This document shows, piece by piece, positions 23,338 through 31,837 of a DNA stretch of 64,000 bases. The notes under the pieces were generated by a model. The model was not told the DNA's origin. It worked only from the letters and a program-made list of their open reading frames with translations, and made no database searches. How positions within the stretch are numbered: position 1 is the first letter of the stretch; each line of letters opens with the position of its first letter. The translations under genes were made by a program, and so were the position numbers. The stretch comes from Chryseobacterium sp. (lineage in GTDB: Bacteria > Bacteroidota > Bacteroidia > Flavobacteriales > Weeksellaceae). The DNA lies in NCBI RefSeq assembly GCF_019236175.1, contig NZ_JAFAJM010000015.1, positions 62,001 to 126,000 of the forward strand, written 5' to 3'.

Positions 23338-25755
23338 TTAAAATTTATAAGTGTATCCCAATCTGACGACCTGAGTTTCATAATAATCATTACTGGTATA
23401 AGCGAAGCCCATTCCCTGAACAGATTTCTTAATAACCATCGTATTCAGCAGGTCGGAAGCATTTAAAAACAACTCTCCTTTTCCTTTCTGAATAGCTTTT
23501 TTAAATCCTACATCCATTGAAAACCTTGATTTTATTTTTCCCTGAGGAATAATATCCGGAGCCATATAAACAATGGTAAACTGAGCATTCAGCCCTTTTG
23601 GGAAATGAAAAGTATTATTCATTTTAAGATTTCCCGAAATAGCAGATTGTTGTCCGGCAGAAAAAGTATTGGGAACAGGATAAAGATTCTGCACTGAAAA
23701 TGCATCAATCTGGTTGCGGTAAATATTTCCGTTCATATTAAAGGAATAAACATCGGAAATTTTCTGGTTCCAGATAGCTTCCATACCTGTATTATAGCTT
23801 CTTCCCGCATTTTGGAATATGGCATAAATAAGGGTGCTCCCCGGAACAGTACTTGATATTCTGGTGATCGTACCGTTTGCAAAACGATGGTATAGTGCAG
23901 AATACAGATAGCCATTATCCCAGTTGTATTTGTATCCCATCTCAATGGAATTGGTAAACTGCGGTCGTAATGCAGGATTTCCTACTTTAATAATTTCAGC
24001 ATCATCATATTTGGGAAAAATTCTGATATCCACTTCATTAGGACGGTCTACCCTTCTGTTGTAGAATACAGAGAATTTACTGTGATCATTAAGTTTATAG
24101 GCCAGTCTGAAGTTCGGAAACGGCTGGGTATAATTATATCCGTCACTTTTATACGTGGGGTGGTTAGGATTTACATCATACTGAATCCTGACATATTCTA
24201 GCCTGAGCCCAAGTTCTGCTTCCCATTTTTCATTCTCAAAGGTATAATTTCCGTAAACCGCGGGAATAAATTCCTTATAATCTGCTTTTCCGCCGGCAGA
24301 AACATCCAAAACAGAATGAGCTCCCGGAATGAAGTTCATATGGGTAGGAATACTTCTGTTTCTCAGTTTAATTCCTGTTTCGATTCTGCCATATTTTAAA
24401 GGCTTGATATAATCTACATTAAAATCATAAACCTGTTCATCTGATAATAATTTAAAGGCATCTGTTCCTGTAGAAACCGGTAAATAATTATCATAAAAGT
24501 ATTTTTCATCCTCTCTGTGAAAAGTGTAATTAAATCCCAGATTCAGTAAATGTCCGGCTTCTTTAAATTTATGCTGATAAGAGGCTGTTCCCATTACGGT
24601 GGTTTTGAGTTCATCTTCCAGAAACTGCCACAACCGGAGCCGCTGAGATAAATCCCCATTAAAAAAAGGCTGATCGCCGCGGTCTATAATTTTTTCACTT
24701 CCATACATTCCGGAAATAGTTAAAGTATTCTGAGAATCAATATTCCAGTCTATTCCGGCTTTTGTGGTAAGGAAATTTGTATTTCTGTTTCTTTTAAGCT
24801 GGGAATTAATGATCGTTCCGTCGTCATAAGTACGGGTTACAAATTCATTTTTATTAAGGGTTTGGGTATATAGGTTATCTGCCTGTAAAAAAATATTGAT
24901 TTTATTTTTCCGGTAATTAAGAGAAAGCGAAGGATTTATTTTAGGAGTCAGTGTATACTGTGGTCTGATTCCGGGAAGATTTTCTTTTCGCACCCAAAGA
25001 GAGCCCAGACCTGTCGTAAATCCTGCTTTACCGTTCCATCCGTTCTGTTTATTTTTTTTCATGATAATATTGATAATCCCGGCGTTTCCGTTGGCATCGT
25101 ACTTGGAGGACGGATTATTGATAATTTCAATTTTATCAATGGCAGAAGAAGGTATATTGTCAAGTCCTGTCTGGCTTCCGAAGCCCGTAAGTGCAGTTTG
25201 TCTGCCATCAATAAGAATGGTTATTTTATCACTCCCCCTGAGTTGTACTTTATTGTCCTGTAAGGTGACGCCGGGCAAATTCTGCATGGTCTGCAAAACG
25301 GATCCGCCACTCTGGCTGATGTTGTCTGCTACAGAATATGTTTTTTTATCAAGTTTATTGTCTATTTCGTTCTTTCTGGATGCGGTAAGGGTGATTCCTT
25401 CTATTTTTGTTTCGGTAGTTTCTACCGGAATCATTTCAATATTGGGTATTTCCAGAAATTCAGAAAGGCTTCCGATGAAAATCTGTTGTTTTTGTGTTCT
25501 ATATCCGGTAACTGAGGTTTCCATGAAATACTGGTCCGGTTTGATGGCGGAAAGAGAAAATCTACCCTCTTCGTTGCTAATGGTTCCGGCAGTAAAGCTG
25601 CTGTCTTTTTCTTTTTTCAGAATAATACTGGCATAAGGTAACGGAGTTTTATCCTTATGTGTCACCTTGCCGGAAACGGTTACTGAAGAGGTTTGTGCAG
25701 CAGCCATTGAAGAAATAATCAGAGGCGGAAAAAGAAGCAGTTTTGTTTTATTCAT
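23338..25755 (-). CDS. TonB-dependent receptor-like outer membrane beta-barrel protein
   Basis: An 805-residue outer-membrane protein. It has a signal peptide (1-20, ending MAAAQ), a carboxypeptidase-regulatory-like beta-sandwich (about 22-110, GKVTHKDKTPLPYASIILKK), a plug-like domain (about 140-235, VLQTMQNLPGVTLQDNKVQL and TILIDGRQT) and a barrel to the C-terminus, ending in YTYKF with the aromatic last residue expected for barrel assembly. This belongs to the outer_membrane_beta-barrel group that lacks SusD partners. The ligand is not known. Downstream lies a PAP2 phosphatase, upstream a TSUP transporter and a two-component system. Confidence 0.87.
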   Translation of the reverse strand: MNKTKLLLFPPLIISSMAAAQTSSVTVSGKVTHKDKTPLPYASIILKKEKDSSFTAGTISNEEGRFSLSAIKPDQYFMETSVTGYRTQKQQIFIGSLSEFLEIPNIEMIPVETTETKIEGITLTASRKNEIDNKLDKKTYSVADNISQSGGSVLQTMQNLPGVTLQDNKVQLRGSDKITILIDGRQTALTGFGSQTGLDNIPSSAIDKIEIINNPSSKYDANGNAGIINIIMKKNKQNGWNGKAGFTTGLGSLWVRKENLPGIRPQYTLTPKINPSLSLNYRKNKINIFLQADNLYTQTLNKNEFVTRTYDDGTIINSQLKRNRNTNFLTTKAGIDWNIDSQNTLTISGMYGSEKIIDRGDQPFFNGDLSQRLRLWQFLEDELKTTVMGTASYQHKFKEAGHLLNLGFNYTFHREDEKYFYDNYLPVSTGTDAFKLLSDEQVYDFNVDYIKPLKYGRIETGIKLRNRSIPTHMNFIPGAHSVLDVSAGGKADYKEFIPAVYGNYTFENEKWEAELGLRLEYVRIQYDVNPNHPTYKSDGYNYTQPFPNFRLAYKLNDHSKFSVFYNRRVDRPNEVDIRIFPKYDDAEIIKVGNPALRPQFTNSIEMGYKYNWDNGYLYSALYHRFANGTITRISSTVPGSTLIYAIFQNAGRSYNTGMEAIWNQKISDVYSFNMNGNIYRNQIDAFSVQNLYPVPNTFSAGQQSAISGNLKMNNTFHFPKGLNAQFTIVYMAPDIIPQGKIKSRFSMDVGFKKAIQKGKGELFLNASDLLNTMVIKKSVQGMGFAYTSNDYYETQVVRLGYTYKF

Positions 25756-25862
25756 TGTATAGTCTATAAGTGAGTAGTTCGTTTAAGAGTACAGTTCTGA
25801 TCATGGAAGTCATAAAAAGCAAGAAAAGCTACTTTCTTTACTGTTCTCATTGCCATTTTTGG

Positions 25863-26897
25863 CTATGCTTTAAATTTGGTAAGTACATTGTTTTTATAAC
25901 AATAGAACTCATGAGTTGTCTTTTTTCCTAAAGCATATACTTTTTCTACCTGAACATCATCATAATGTTCCATAAGACTTTGATATCTTTCTTTAAGCTG
26001 ATGAGGCAAATCTTCCGGTTGTACAGTCTTTTCAATTTCTACTCCTTCATTGGCTTTATATTCCAGTGCCATTCGGGTGTTTCTCCAGGACATGGTATAT
26101 ACCTTTTTATGTGCTGTAGATGAGTGATTGATGACAATCTGATCCTGTTGGGCGATCTTGCCGGATGTACTTGCTAATAAAGTAATTCCTGAGATTACCA
26201 TTGCTCCGTATCCTATTTTTTTAAACAGATTTTCGCTGAGATGAGGCAGAATATATTTTACGGTATAGGAAGAAACTATTGCTGCTGCTGCAATTGCAAT
26301 TCCTAACCATAAAGCTGTATTAGAATATAGCCCGAGTGAAATATAAATGATAAGTTTGATCAGATGGAGAAATACTTCGTTTGCAGCACGGGTAGCTACG
26401 ATTTCTTCTTTTTTAAGCCCGAATTTTAAATAAAACCGGTTAAAAAGAAGTCCTACAGCTCCTGTAATTCCGGAGATAAAGCCGGCAGAGAAGCCAATTA
26501 AAGCTAATGCGGACTGAGGATATGGTTTTTCTGTTTCCTTTTTTTTATTTTTTGAAACAAAAAGCTGTGGCAGATTGGCAATCAGGAAGAAAGCCACGAT
26601 GAGCTGAAGATAATTGGGGTTTACGTATTTAATCAGATAAGCTCCCAATAATACTGCCGGAATAGAGAAAGGAACAAACCATAGAAATATTTTCCAGTTG
26701 ATATGTTTTTTAAATACGGCAATTCTGGATGCAGAACTGGTAAAGGTTCCGATTGTCAGAGAAAAAGGGACAAGGGATGCAGGAAGCATCATATTCAGTA
26801 TGGGAATCAGGATAAGACTTGCACCACCACCACAAATAGCACTGATCCAGAAGGCAAGTATCGTTCCTGCGAATAAAAGGGCAACATTTAAAATCAT
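25863..26897 (-). CDS. TSUP-family (TauE/SafE) transporter with C-terminal soluble extension
   Basis: Read from the ATG at 26897 the protein has 344 residues. The first about 250 residues have the hydrophobic pattern of TauE/SafE exporters, with the duplicated glycine-rich motifs AFWISAICGGGASLILIPILNM and IGFSAGFISGITGAVGLLFNRFYL. The family moves sulfite, sulfonates or other small organic anions. About 95 residues after the last membrane helix form a soluble tail (KKVYTMSWRNTRMALEYKAN to the end) with a PepSY-like look that standard TSUP proteins lack. A longer frame to 26945 would add residues before the first membrane helix and is less likely. Confidence 0.82.
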   Translation of the reverse strand: MILNVALLFAGTILAFWISAICGGGASLILIPILNMMLPASLVPFSLTIGTFTSSASRIAVFKKHINWKIFLWFVPFSIPAVLLGAYLIKYVNPNYLQLIVAFFLIANLPQLFVSKNKKKETEKPYPQSALALIGFSAGFISGITGAVGLLFNRFYLKFGLKKEEIVATRAANEVFLHLIKLIIYISLGLYSNTALWLGIAIAAAAIVSSYTVKYILPHLSENLFKKIGYGAMVISGITLLASTSGKIAQQDQIVINHSSTAHKKVYTMSWRNTRMALEYKANEGVEIEKTVQPEDLPHQLKERYQSLMEHYDDVQVEKVYALGKKTTHEFYCYKNNVLTKFKA

Positions 26898-26989
26898 TTC
26901 TAAATAAATTTTATACTTCAGTATATTTTCTATACAAAGATGCAATCCGATTTAGAAGAAATTTTGAATTCCGGAAATTCCGGAGTTTT

Positions 26990-28285
26990 TTAAGATAACT
27001 TTAACTTCACAGAAAAAATATGATGATGATTCTCAAATCTATAATCTACGGTCCAGTGATGAAATTTGCAGATTTCCTGGATAATAGAAAGACCGAGCCC
27101 GCTTCCGTTATGATCAGCGGAAAGTTTTGAAAACCTTTTAAATAATAAATCCGGATTCAGTTTTTCCGTTCCCGAATTAGAGATTTTAAAGATATGATCT
27201 GTAAGTTGTACAGCAATAGAACCTCCCGGAGAAGTATGGCGAATTGCGTTAATGATGAGGTTATTGATCAAAATTTCTGTCAGGCTGCTGTTTCCGTTTA
27301 CGTTGATGCCGGAAGAAATCTGTTCCTGTACGACAATATTTTTTTGCTCAGCATGTTCCTCAAGAATTTCCATACTTTGGCGGAGCAATTGGTCAAACGA
27401 AATAATTTCAGAACTGTCAAACTGATGATTATCTATTTTTGCCAGTAGCAAAAGGTTTTTATTGATTCGCGAGCTTCGGGTAAGCGCTCTGTTTATTTCT
27501 TCAGCGATTCTGTATTGTTTTTCAGTAAGGTTTTGATCCTGAAGCAGAAGATCCAGTTTGTTTTTAATAATGGCAAGAGGAGTCTGCAGTTCATGGGAAG
27601 CATTTTCAGTAAATTCTTTTTGGGTTTTATACACGGAAATATTCCGTTCTATAAGTTTATAAAGAGATTGATTGAGCTCTTCAAATTCTGTTGTATCAGA
27701 AGCTGAAAACTCAATCTTGTTCTGGCTGTTAAGGTTAAATGTTCTGAGTTGATCCAGCGTCTCCCGAAACGGTTTCCAGATTGAGACAGAAAGCCTTCTG
27801 TTGAGATATAAAAGCCCGAGAACAATCATTACAAAGAAAAATATAGTAATCATTGCAATTACTGCAATGGTTTCGTGAGATTCTTCTATATTGGTCTGAA
27901 CTGTAAAAAGATAGGGTTTATTATGAATATAAACTACTTTCTCCAGACAACGGTAGCGTTCTTTCTTTTTATCGGATATGAACGGAAGATGTTTCTCATT
28001 GGTATATACCGTATCTCTTCTGACCTGGCTGGGTGTTATTTTTTCAATATTGGTTTCAGGCTGAATATGATTCCATAATTCAAGACTGTTCTCCAGTTGC
28101 TCATCAGAAAATTTTAATTGGCTGAACTCATAAGCCGTTTTCTCTACAATAATCTGATTATGCTCATCGAGCTCATTTTTCCAGATGGTATCCACTACAA
28201 AATAATAGACAGGAATACTGATCATCAGTACAATGAGTACGTAGATGAGAAAAGGTTTTGTGGTTTTACTTAGCAGAGGTTTCAA
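26990..28285 (-). CDS. Sensor histidine kinase
   Basis: A 431-residue membrane kinase. Membrane helix 1 covers about residues 12-34 and helix 2 about 139-161; the roughly 105 residues between form a periplasmic sensor domain with no recognised family. After a short linker, the HisKA phosphoacceptor is His231 in ASHELQTPLAII, and the HATPase_c domain carries the N box (LINNLIINAIRHT) and the G box (GSGLGLSIIQEI). It forms a pair with the response regulator upstream (95-base gap). The signal it senses is unknown. Confidence 0.92.
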   Translation of the reverse strand: MKPLLSKTTKPFLIYVLIVLMISIPVYYFVVDTIWKNELDEHNQIIVEKTAYEFSQLKFSDEQLENSLELWNHIQPETNIEKITPSQVRRDTVYTNEKHLPFISDKKKERYRCLEKVVYIHNKPYLFTVQTNIEESHETIAVIAMITIFFFVMIVLGLLYLNRRLSVSIWKPFRETLDQLRTFNLNSQNKIEFSASDTTEFEELNQSLYKLIERNISVYKTQKEFTENASHELQTPLAIIKNKLDLLLQDQNLTEKQYRIAEEINRALTRSSRINKNLLLLAKIDNHQFDSSEIISFDQLLRQSMEILEEHAEQKNIVVQEQISSGINVNGNSSLTEILINNLIINAIRHTSPGGSIAVQLTDHIFKISNSGTEKLNPDLLFKRFSKLSADHNGSGLGLSIIQEICKFHHWTVDYRFENHHHIFSVKLKLS

Positions 28286-28380
28286 AGTAGCAATCAGTTA
28301 GGTGTTATCATTATTTAGAGATCCGGATTGTATGTAAGCCTGTCTATTTTGTAATCATGACAATTTACTACTTATTTTAT

Positions 28381-29055
28381 TTACGCTTCCCATTTATATC
28401 CCGTTCCGTAAACTGTTTTGAGATAATGGCCGCATCCGGCATCATAGAGCTTTTTCTTCATGTTTTTGACGTGGGCATATACGAAATCATGGTTATCCAG
28501 CATATCTGCAAAATCTCCGGAAAGATGCTCTGCCAGTGTGCTCTTAGAAATGACCTTATTTTTGTTTCCGATAAAATAAATCAGAAGGTCAAATTCCTTC
28601 TTGGTCAATGAAATCGTTTCATTGTTTACCGCGACTGTTTTGGCCAGGAGATCGATCTGGAGCTCATTCTGGCTAACCACATTAGAGCTGCTGAATTGTT
28701 TCCGGCGGATAATGGAATATACCCTTGCCATCAGTTCAGAAAGATGAAAAGGTTTCGTAAGGTAGTCGTCTGCGCCCAGTTTAAGACCTTCAATTTTATC
28801 ATCCAGTGCATTTTTAGCAGAAATAATAATGACTCCGTCCTGTTTCTGAAGTCCCTTTAATTTTTCCAGAATTCTGAGACCATTGCCATCCGGAAGCATA
28901 ATATCCAGTAATATACAATCGTAGTGAAAGGTTTCTATTTTGTCCATAGCTTCACTAAAAGTACCTGCTGTCTCACAAAGATAGCTTTCCTCAGACAAAT
29001 ATTCGGAAATGCTTTTGGCAAGCTCTGCTTCGTCTTCAACGATTAAAATTTTCAT
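28381..29055 (-). CDS. OmpR-family response regulator
   Basis: A 224-residue regulator. The receiver domain (1-115) has the acidic pair in VEDE, the phosphoacceptor Asp51 in LLDIMLPDG, and Lys101 in YLTKPFHLSEL. The C-terminal domain (about 125-224) is a winged helix (LTKKEFDLLIYFIGN, HVKNMKKKLYDAG, VYGTGYKWEA), typical of OmpR/PhoB. It precedes its cognate kinase on the same strand. Genes downstream (TSUP, barrel, PAP2) are likely targets because they follow in the same direction. Confidence 0.93.
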   Translation of the reverse strand: MKILIVEDEAELAKSISEYLSEESYLCETAGTFSEAMDKIETFHYDCILLDIMLPDGNGLRILEKLKGLQKQDGVIIISAKNALDDKIEGLKLGADDYLTKPFHLSELMARVYSIIRRKQFSSSNVVSQNELQIDLLAKTVAVNNETISLTKKEFDLLIYFIGNKNKVISKSTLAEHLSGDFADMLDNHDFVYAHVKNMKKKLYDAGCGHYLKTVYGTGYKWEA

Positions 29056-29300
29056 GGCATAAATCTATAACTAAATTCTGAAGAAATTTTGAAGTTCCGG
29101 TTTCGATTGTTAAAAATCAGATCTATTTTAGGGTTGCTGGACAAGCTGCAAAAATCGTGCAGCGACAGATAAAATATATCATAAAAGCTTACACCGAGAC
29201 TGATGTAAAGACTTTTTATGATGTTAAATGTTTTTACACTGATCTCCTTTGGTCTTGTTATTGAATGAGATACAGTGCATCATTTCAATATTCACTTAGT

Positions 29301-30569
29301 ATGAAAAAGCATATTCTAATCGTAGGAGGCGGATTTGCCGGTATTAATCTTATCAAATCCCTCCGGAACGATAAAAGATTTAAGATTACACTGGTCGATA
29401 AAAATAATTACCATTTTTTTCCGCCACTGATTTATCAGGTAGCTACCTCTTTTATTGAAGCATCTAATATCAGCTATCCTTTCAGGAAGTTGTTTTCGGA
29501 AAACAACAATGTAAAGTTTCATATGGGAAGTCTTATTACGGTACATCCTGAAACAAAAACCATTGAAACGGATACCGGAAATCTGAATTATGATTATCTG
29601 GTACTTGCACTTGGAACAGAGTCTAATTTTTTTGGAATGGAAAATGTTCGGAAGTCTGCGTTACCTATGAAGAGTATTGAAGAAGCACTTTATCTGAGAA
29701 ATCATATTTTATTGACACTGGAGGAGGCTGCAAGAAACAAGAATATACAGGAAGCCGAGAAGCTGCAGAATATCGTTATTGCGGGTGGCGGCCCTACCGG
29801 TGTTGAACTGGCAGGAATGCTTGCGGAAATGGGTAAATATATTGCTAAAAAAGAATATCCGGAAATCAAGTTGAGTCTTTCCAGTATTTACCTGATTGAT
29901 GCCTTACCTTCCCTGCTTTCACCGATGAGCAGACTTGCTCAGCAATCGGCTTATGAAAAACTAAAAGAACTGGGCGTCAAAACTCTTCTGAATGTCTCTG
30001 TAAAAGATTATGTTGATTCTAAAGTTATTTTAAGTGACGGAAAATCCATAGAAACAGAAACCCTGATCTGGACTTCGGGAGTAATAGGAAGAGAAATCCG
30101 GGGTTTACCGGAAGAAAGTATAGGAAGAGGAAGACGTGTATCGGTAGATGCTTACAATAAAGTGGAAAGTACAGAAAATATCTATGCATTAGGTGATATC
30201 TGTCTTATGCTTTCTGAAGAAAAATATCCGAAGGGGCATCCTCAGCTCGCACAGGTGGCCATTCAACAAGGCAGGAATCTTGCGGCTAATTTCAAAAGAA
30301 TTGAGGATGAAAAAGTACTGGAACCCTTCAGATATAATGATAAAGGAAGTATGGCCATTATTTCCAAATATAATGCGGTTGTAGATCTTCCGAAACATTC
30401 ATTCAAAGGATTTACAGCGTGGCTTACCTGGCTTTTTATCCATATTATTCCTCTGGTAGGATTCAGAAGTAAAATACAGCTTGCGTTAGACTGGTTTCGT
30501 TTATTTATTACCAATAATCCTTCTATCAGGCTTATTCTTTTTCCGAAAAAGAATACAGGAAACGGATAA
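29301..30569 (+). CDS. ndh: Type II NADH dehydrogenase (NDH-2)
   Basis: A 422-residue flavoprotein that oxidises NADH and reduces quinone without pumping protons. The FAD motif is IVGGGFAGINLIKSL near the N-terminus, and the NAD motif IAGGGPTGVELAGMLAEM lies near residue 165. The LVLALGTESNFFGM and IYALGDIC segments are typical. The C-terminal hydrophobic/amphipathic stretch (FTAWLTWLFIHIIPLVGFR) anchors the enzyme to the membrane. The ATG at 29301 is the start that begins just before the FAD fold; an ATG at 29265 is also in frame but adds a hydrophilic leader. The downstream SDR starts 45 bases after its stop. Confidence 0.9.
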   Translation: MKKHILIVGGGFAGINLIKSLRNDKRFKITLVDKNNYHFFPPLIYQVATSFIEASNISYPFRKLFSENNNVKFHMGSLITVHPETKTIETDTGNLNYDYLVLALGTESNFFGMENVRKSALPMKSIEEALYLRNHILLTLEEAARNKNIQEAEKLQNIVIAGGGPTGVELAGMLAEMGKYIAKKEYPEIKLSLSSIYLIDALPSLLSPMSRLAQQSAYEKLKELGVKTLLNVSVKDYVDSKVILSDGKSIETETLIWTSGVIGREIRGLPEESIGRGRRVSVDAYNKVESTENIYALGDICLMLSEEKYPKGHPQLAQVAIQQGRNLAANFKRIEDEKVLEPFRYNDKGSMAIISKYNAVVDLPKHSFKGFTAWLTWLFIHIIPLVGFRSKIQLALDWFRLFITNNPSIRLILFPKKNTGNG

Positions 30570-30614
30570 GCTCTAGGGTCAAAAATTCAAACTAACACTT
30601 CAAACTATCATATT

Positions 30615-31610
30615 ATGAAAAATAGTAAAAGACCTCCGTTTTTTGGAGAAACAGTTGTCATTACCGGAGCCTCGAGTGGCATAGGTAAGGCTACGGCAGA
30701 AGCATTTGCAGAGCAGGGAGCAGATCTTGTCCTTGCAGCAAGAGGAGAAGAAGCACTTCAGGAAACTGCAGAGATATGCAGAAGATTAGGCGCAACAGTG
30801 ATTGCTGTACCTACGGATACTTCCGTAGCTGAAGAAGTGAGGCATCTCGTTGATGAAGCTCTGGAATTCAGCGGAAAAATTGATTATTGGGTGAATAATG
30901 CAGGTGTTTTGGCTTTTGGTAAATTTGAAGAAATTCCTGTGGAAGTTACCGATCAGATTGTTAAAACGAATCTGCTGGGATATATGCATGCTGCACACGC
31001 TGTACTTCCGGTCTTCAAACGGCAGAAAAGAGGAGTTCTTCTCAATAATATTTCTATTGGAGGATGGGTGCCTGCTGCTTACGGCACAGCTTATACTGCC
31101 TCAAAATTTGGAATACGGGGAATGGTGGAAACGCTTCAGGGAGAAGTATCAGACTACCCGAATATTCATATCTGTGCATTATATCCGGGATTCCAGAAAT
31201 CTTCAGGAATAGAACACGCTGCCAATTATTCAGGAGTACCACTCAGTACCCCTCCACCCTCATTTGATCCCCGTAAACTGGCAGATTCTATTGTAAAAAC
31301 AGCGAAAAATCCATTGGATGCCTCATATCCGGATTGGTCTGCAGTTGTTTTAAAAAATTTATATGAAATGTTTCCGGGAGTCATGCGTTATGCCTCTTCA
31401 GCGGGAATGCGCATGATGATGAAAAAAACTCATCAGACAGAAATGAATGACGGGAATGTACTGCAGCCTTCGAAAGGAAATATGGGAATTGACGGAAAAA
31501 CATTGTTTTCAGTTTCTTCAGGAACATTAACTTGGGCCGCTGCGGGTATTTTAGGGCTTATTGCTACAAGGTTACTTTTTTCACGAAAATCTAAGAAGGC
31601 CGGAATATAG
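30615..31610 (+). CDS. SDR-family oxidoreductase with C-terminal membrane anchor
   Basis: A 331-residue short-chain dehydrogenase with the motifs GASSGIGKA, NNAG (NNAGVLAFG) and YTASKFG; the arginine in LAARGEEA suggests NADPH use. After the catalytic domain (about 1-260) comes a variable region and a single hydrophobic helix near the C-terminus (TLTWAAAGILGLIATRLLF) followed by basic residues, i.e. a tail anchor. It follows the NDH-2 gene on the same strand. Tail-anchored SDRs of this type occur in several Proteobacteria and Bacteroidota; the substrate is not known. Confidence 0.87.
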   Translation: MKNSKRPPFFGETVVITGASSGIGKATAEAFAEQGADLVLAARGEEALQETAEICRRLGATVIAVPTDTSVAEEVRHLVDEALEFSGKIDYWVNNAGVLAFGKFEEIPVEVTDQIVKTNLLGYMHAAHAVLPVFKRQKRGVLLNNISIGGWVPAAYGTAYTASKFGIRGMVETLQGEVSDYPNIHICALYPGFQKSSGIEHAANYSGVPLSTPPPSFDPRKLADSIVKTAKNPLDASYPDWSAVVLKNLYEMFPGVMRYASSAGMRMMMKKTHQTEMNDGNVLQPSKGNMGIDGKTLFSVSSGTLTWAAAGILGLIATRLLFSRKSKKAGI

Positions 31611-31753
31611 TGGGGCATAAAGATATTGCTCTTTCTGGTTATCAAGATAGCAGATGGATAATCCTTCTGTGAATTTTATCTTTATTATCCCCAGTCTGTA
31701 AAGGATTTTTGCTAGTGTATGGCTAAACGTTATGTAAATTAAAAAATAATGAA

Positions 31754-31780
31754 CCAAGACCAGCTTGGGATTTTTCCCAG
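31754..31780 (+). promoter_or_regulatory. Two mutually exclusive small hairpins in the clcA leader
   Basis: CCAAG (31754-31758) can pair with CTTGG (31764-31768), and TTGGGA (31765-31770) can instead pair with TCCCAG (31775-31780) with one wobble. The two share bases, so only one can form at a time. This may be chance; no consensus riboswitch is recognisable. Confidence 0.2.
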
Positions 31781-31837
31781 ATATTTCATAAATTTACATT
31801 TCTGTATCAAATTGAGCAGGGTTAAAATTCTTCCCAG

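Noticed and set aside
25764..25856. A 30-codon reading frame between the TSUP and barrel genes, beginning MAMRTVKKVAFLAF
   Set aside because: Too short to distinguish from chance; possibly a leader peptide but no attenuator structure is visible.
29145..29163. Small hairpin GCTGCA/TGCAGC between the response regulator and NDH-2
   Set aside because: Only six pairs, no T-tract and no position relative to a promoter that would give it a role.
31698..31837. Possible fluoride riboswitch before the ClC gene
   Set aside because: The conserved crcB-motif core is not present, and the ClC protein is of the CBS-containing type rather than the fluoride-specific type.
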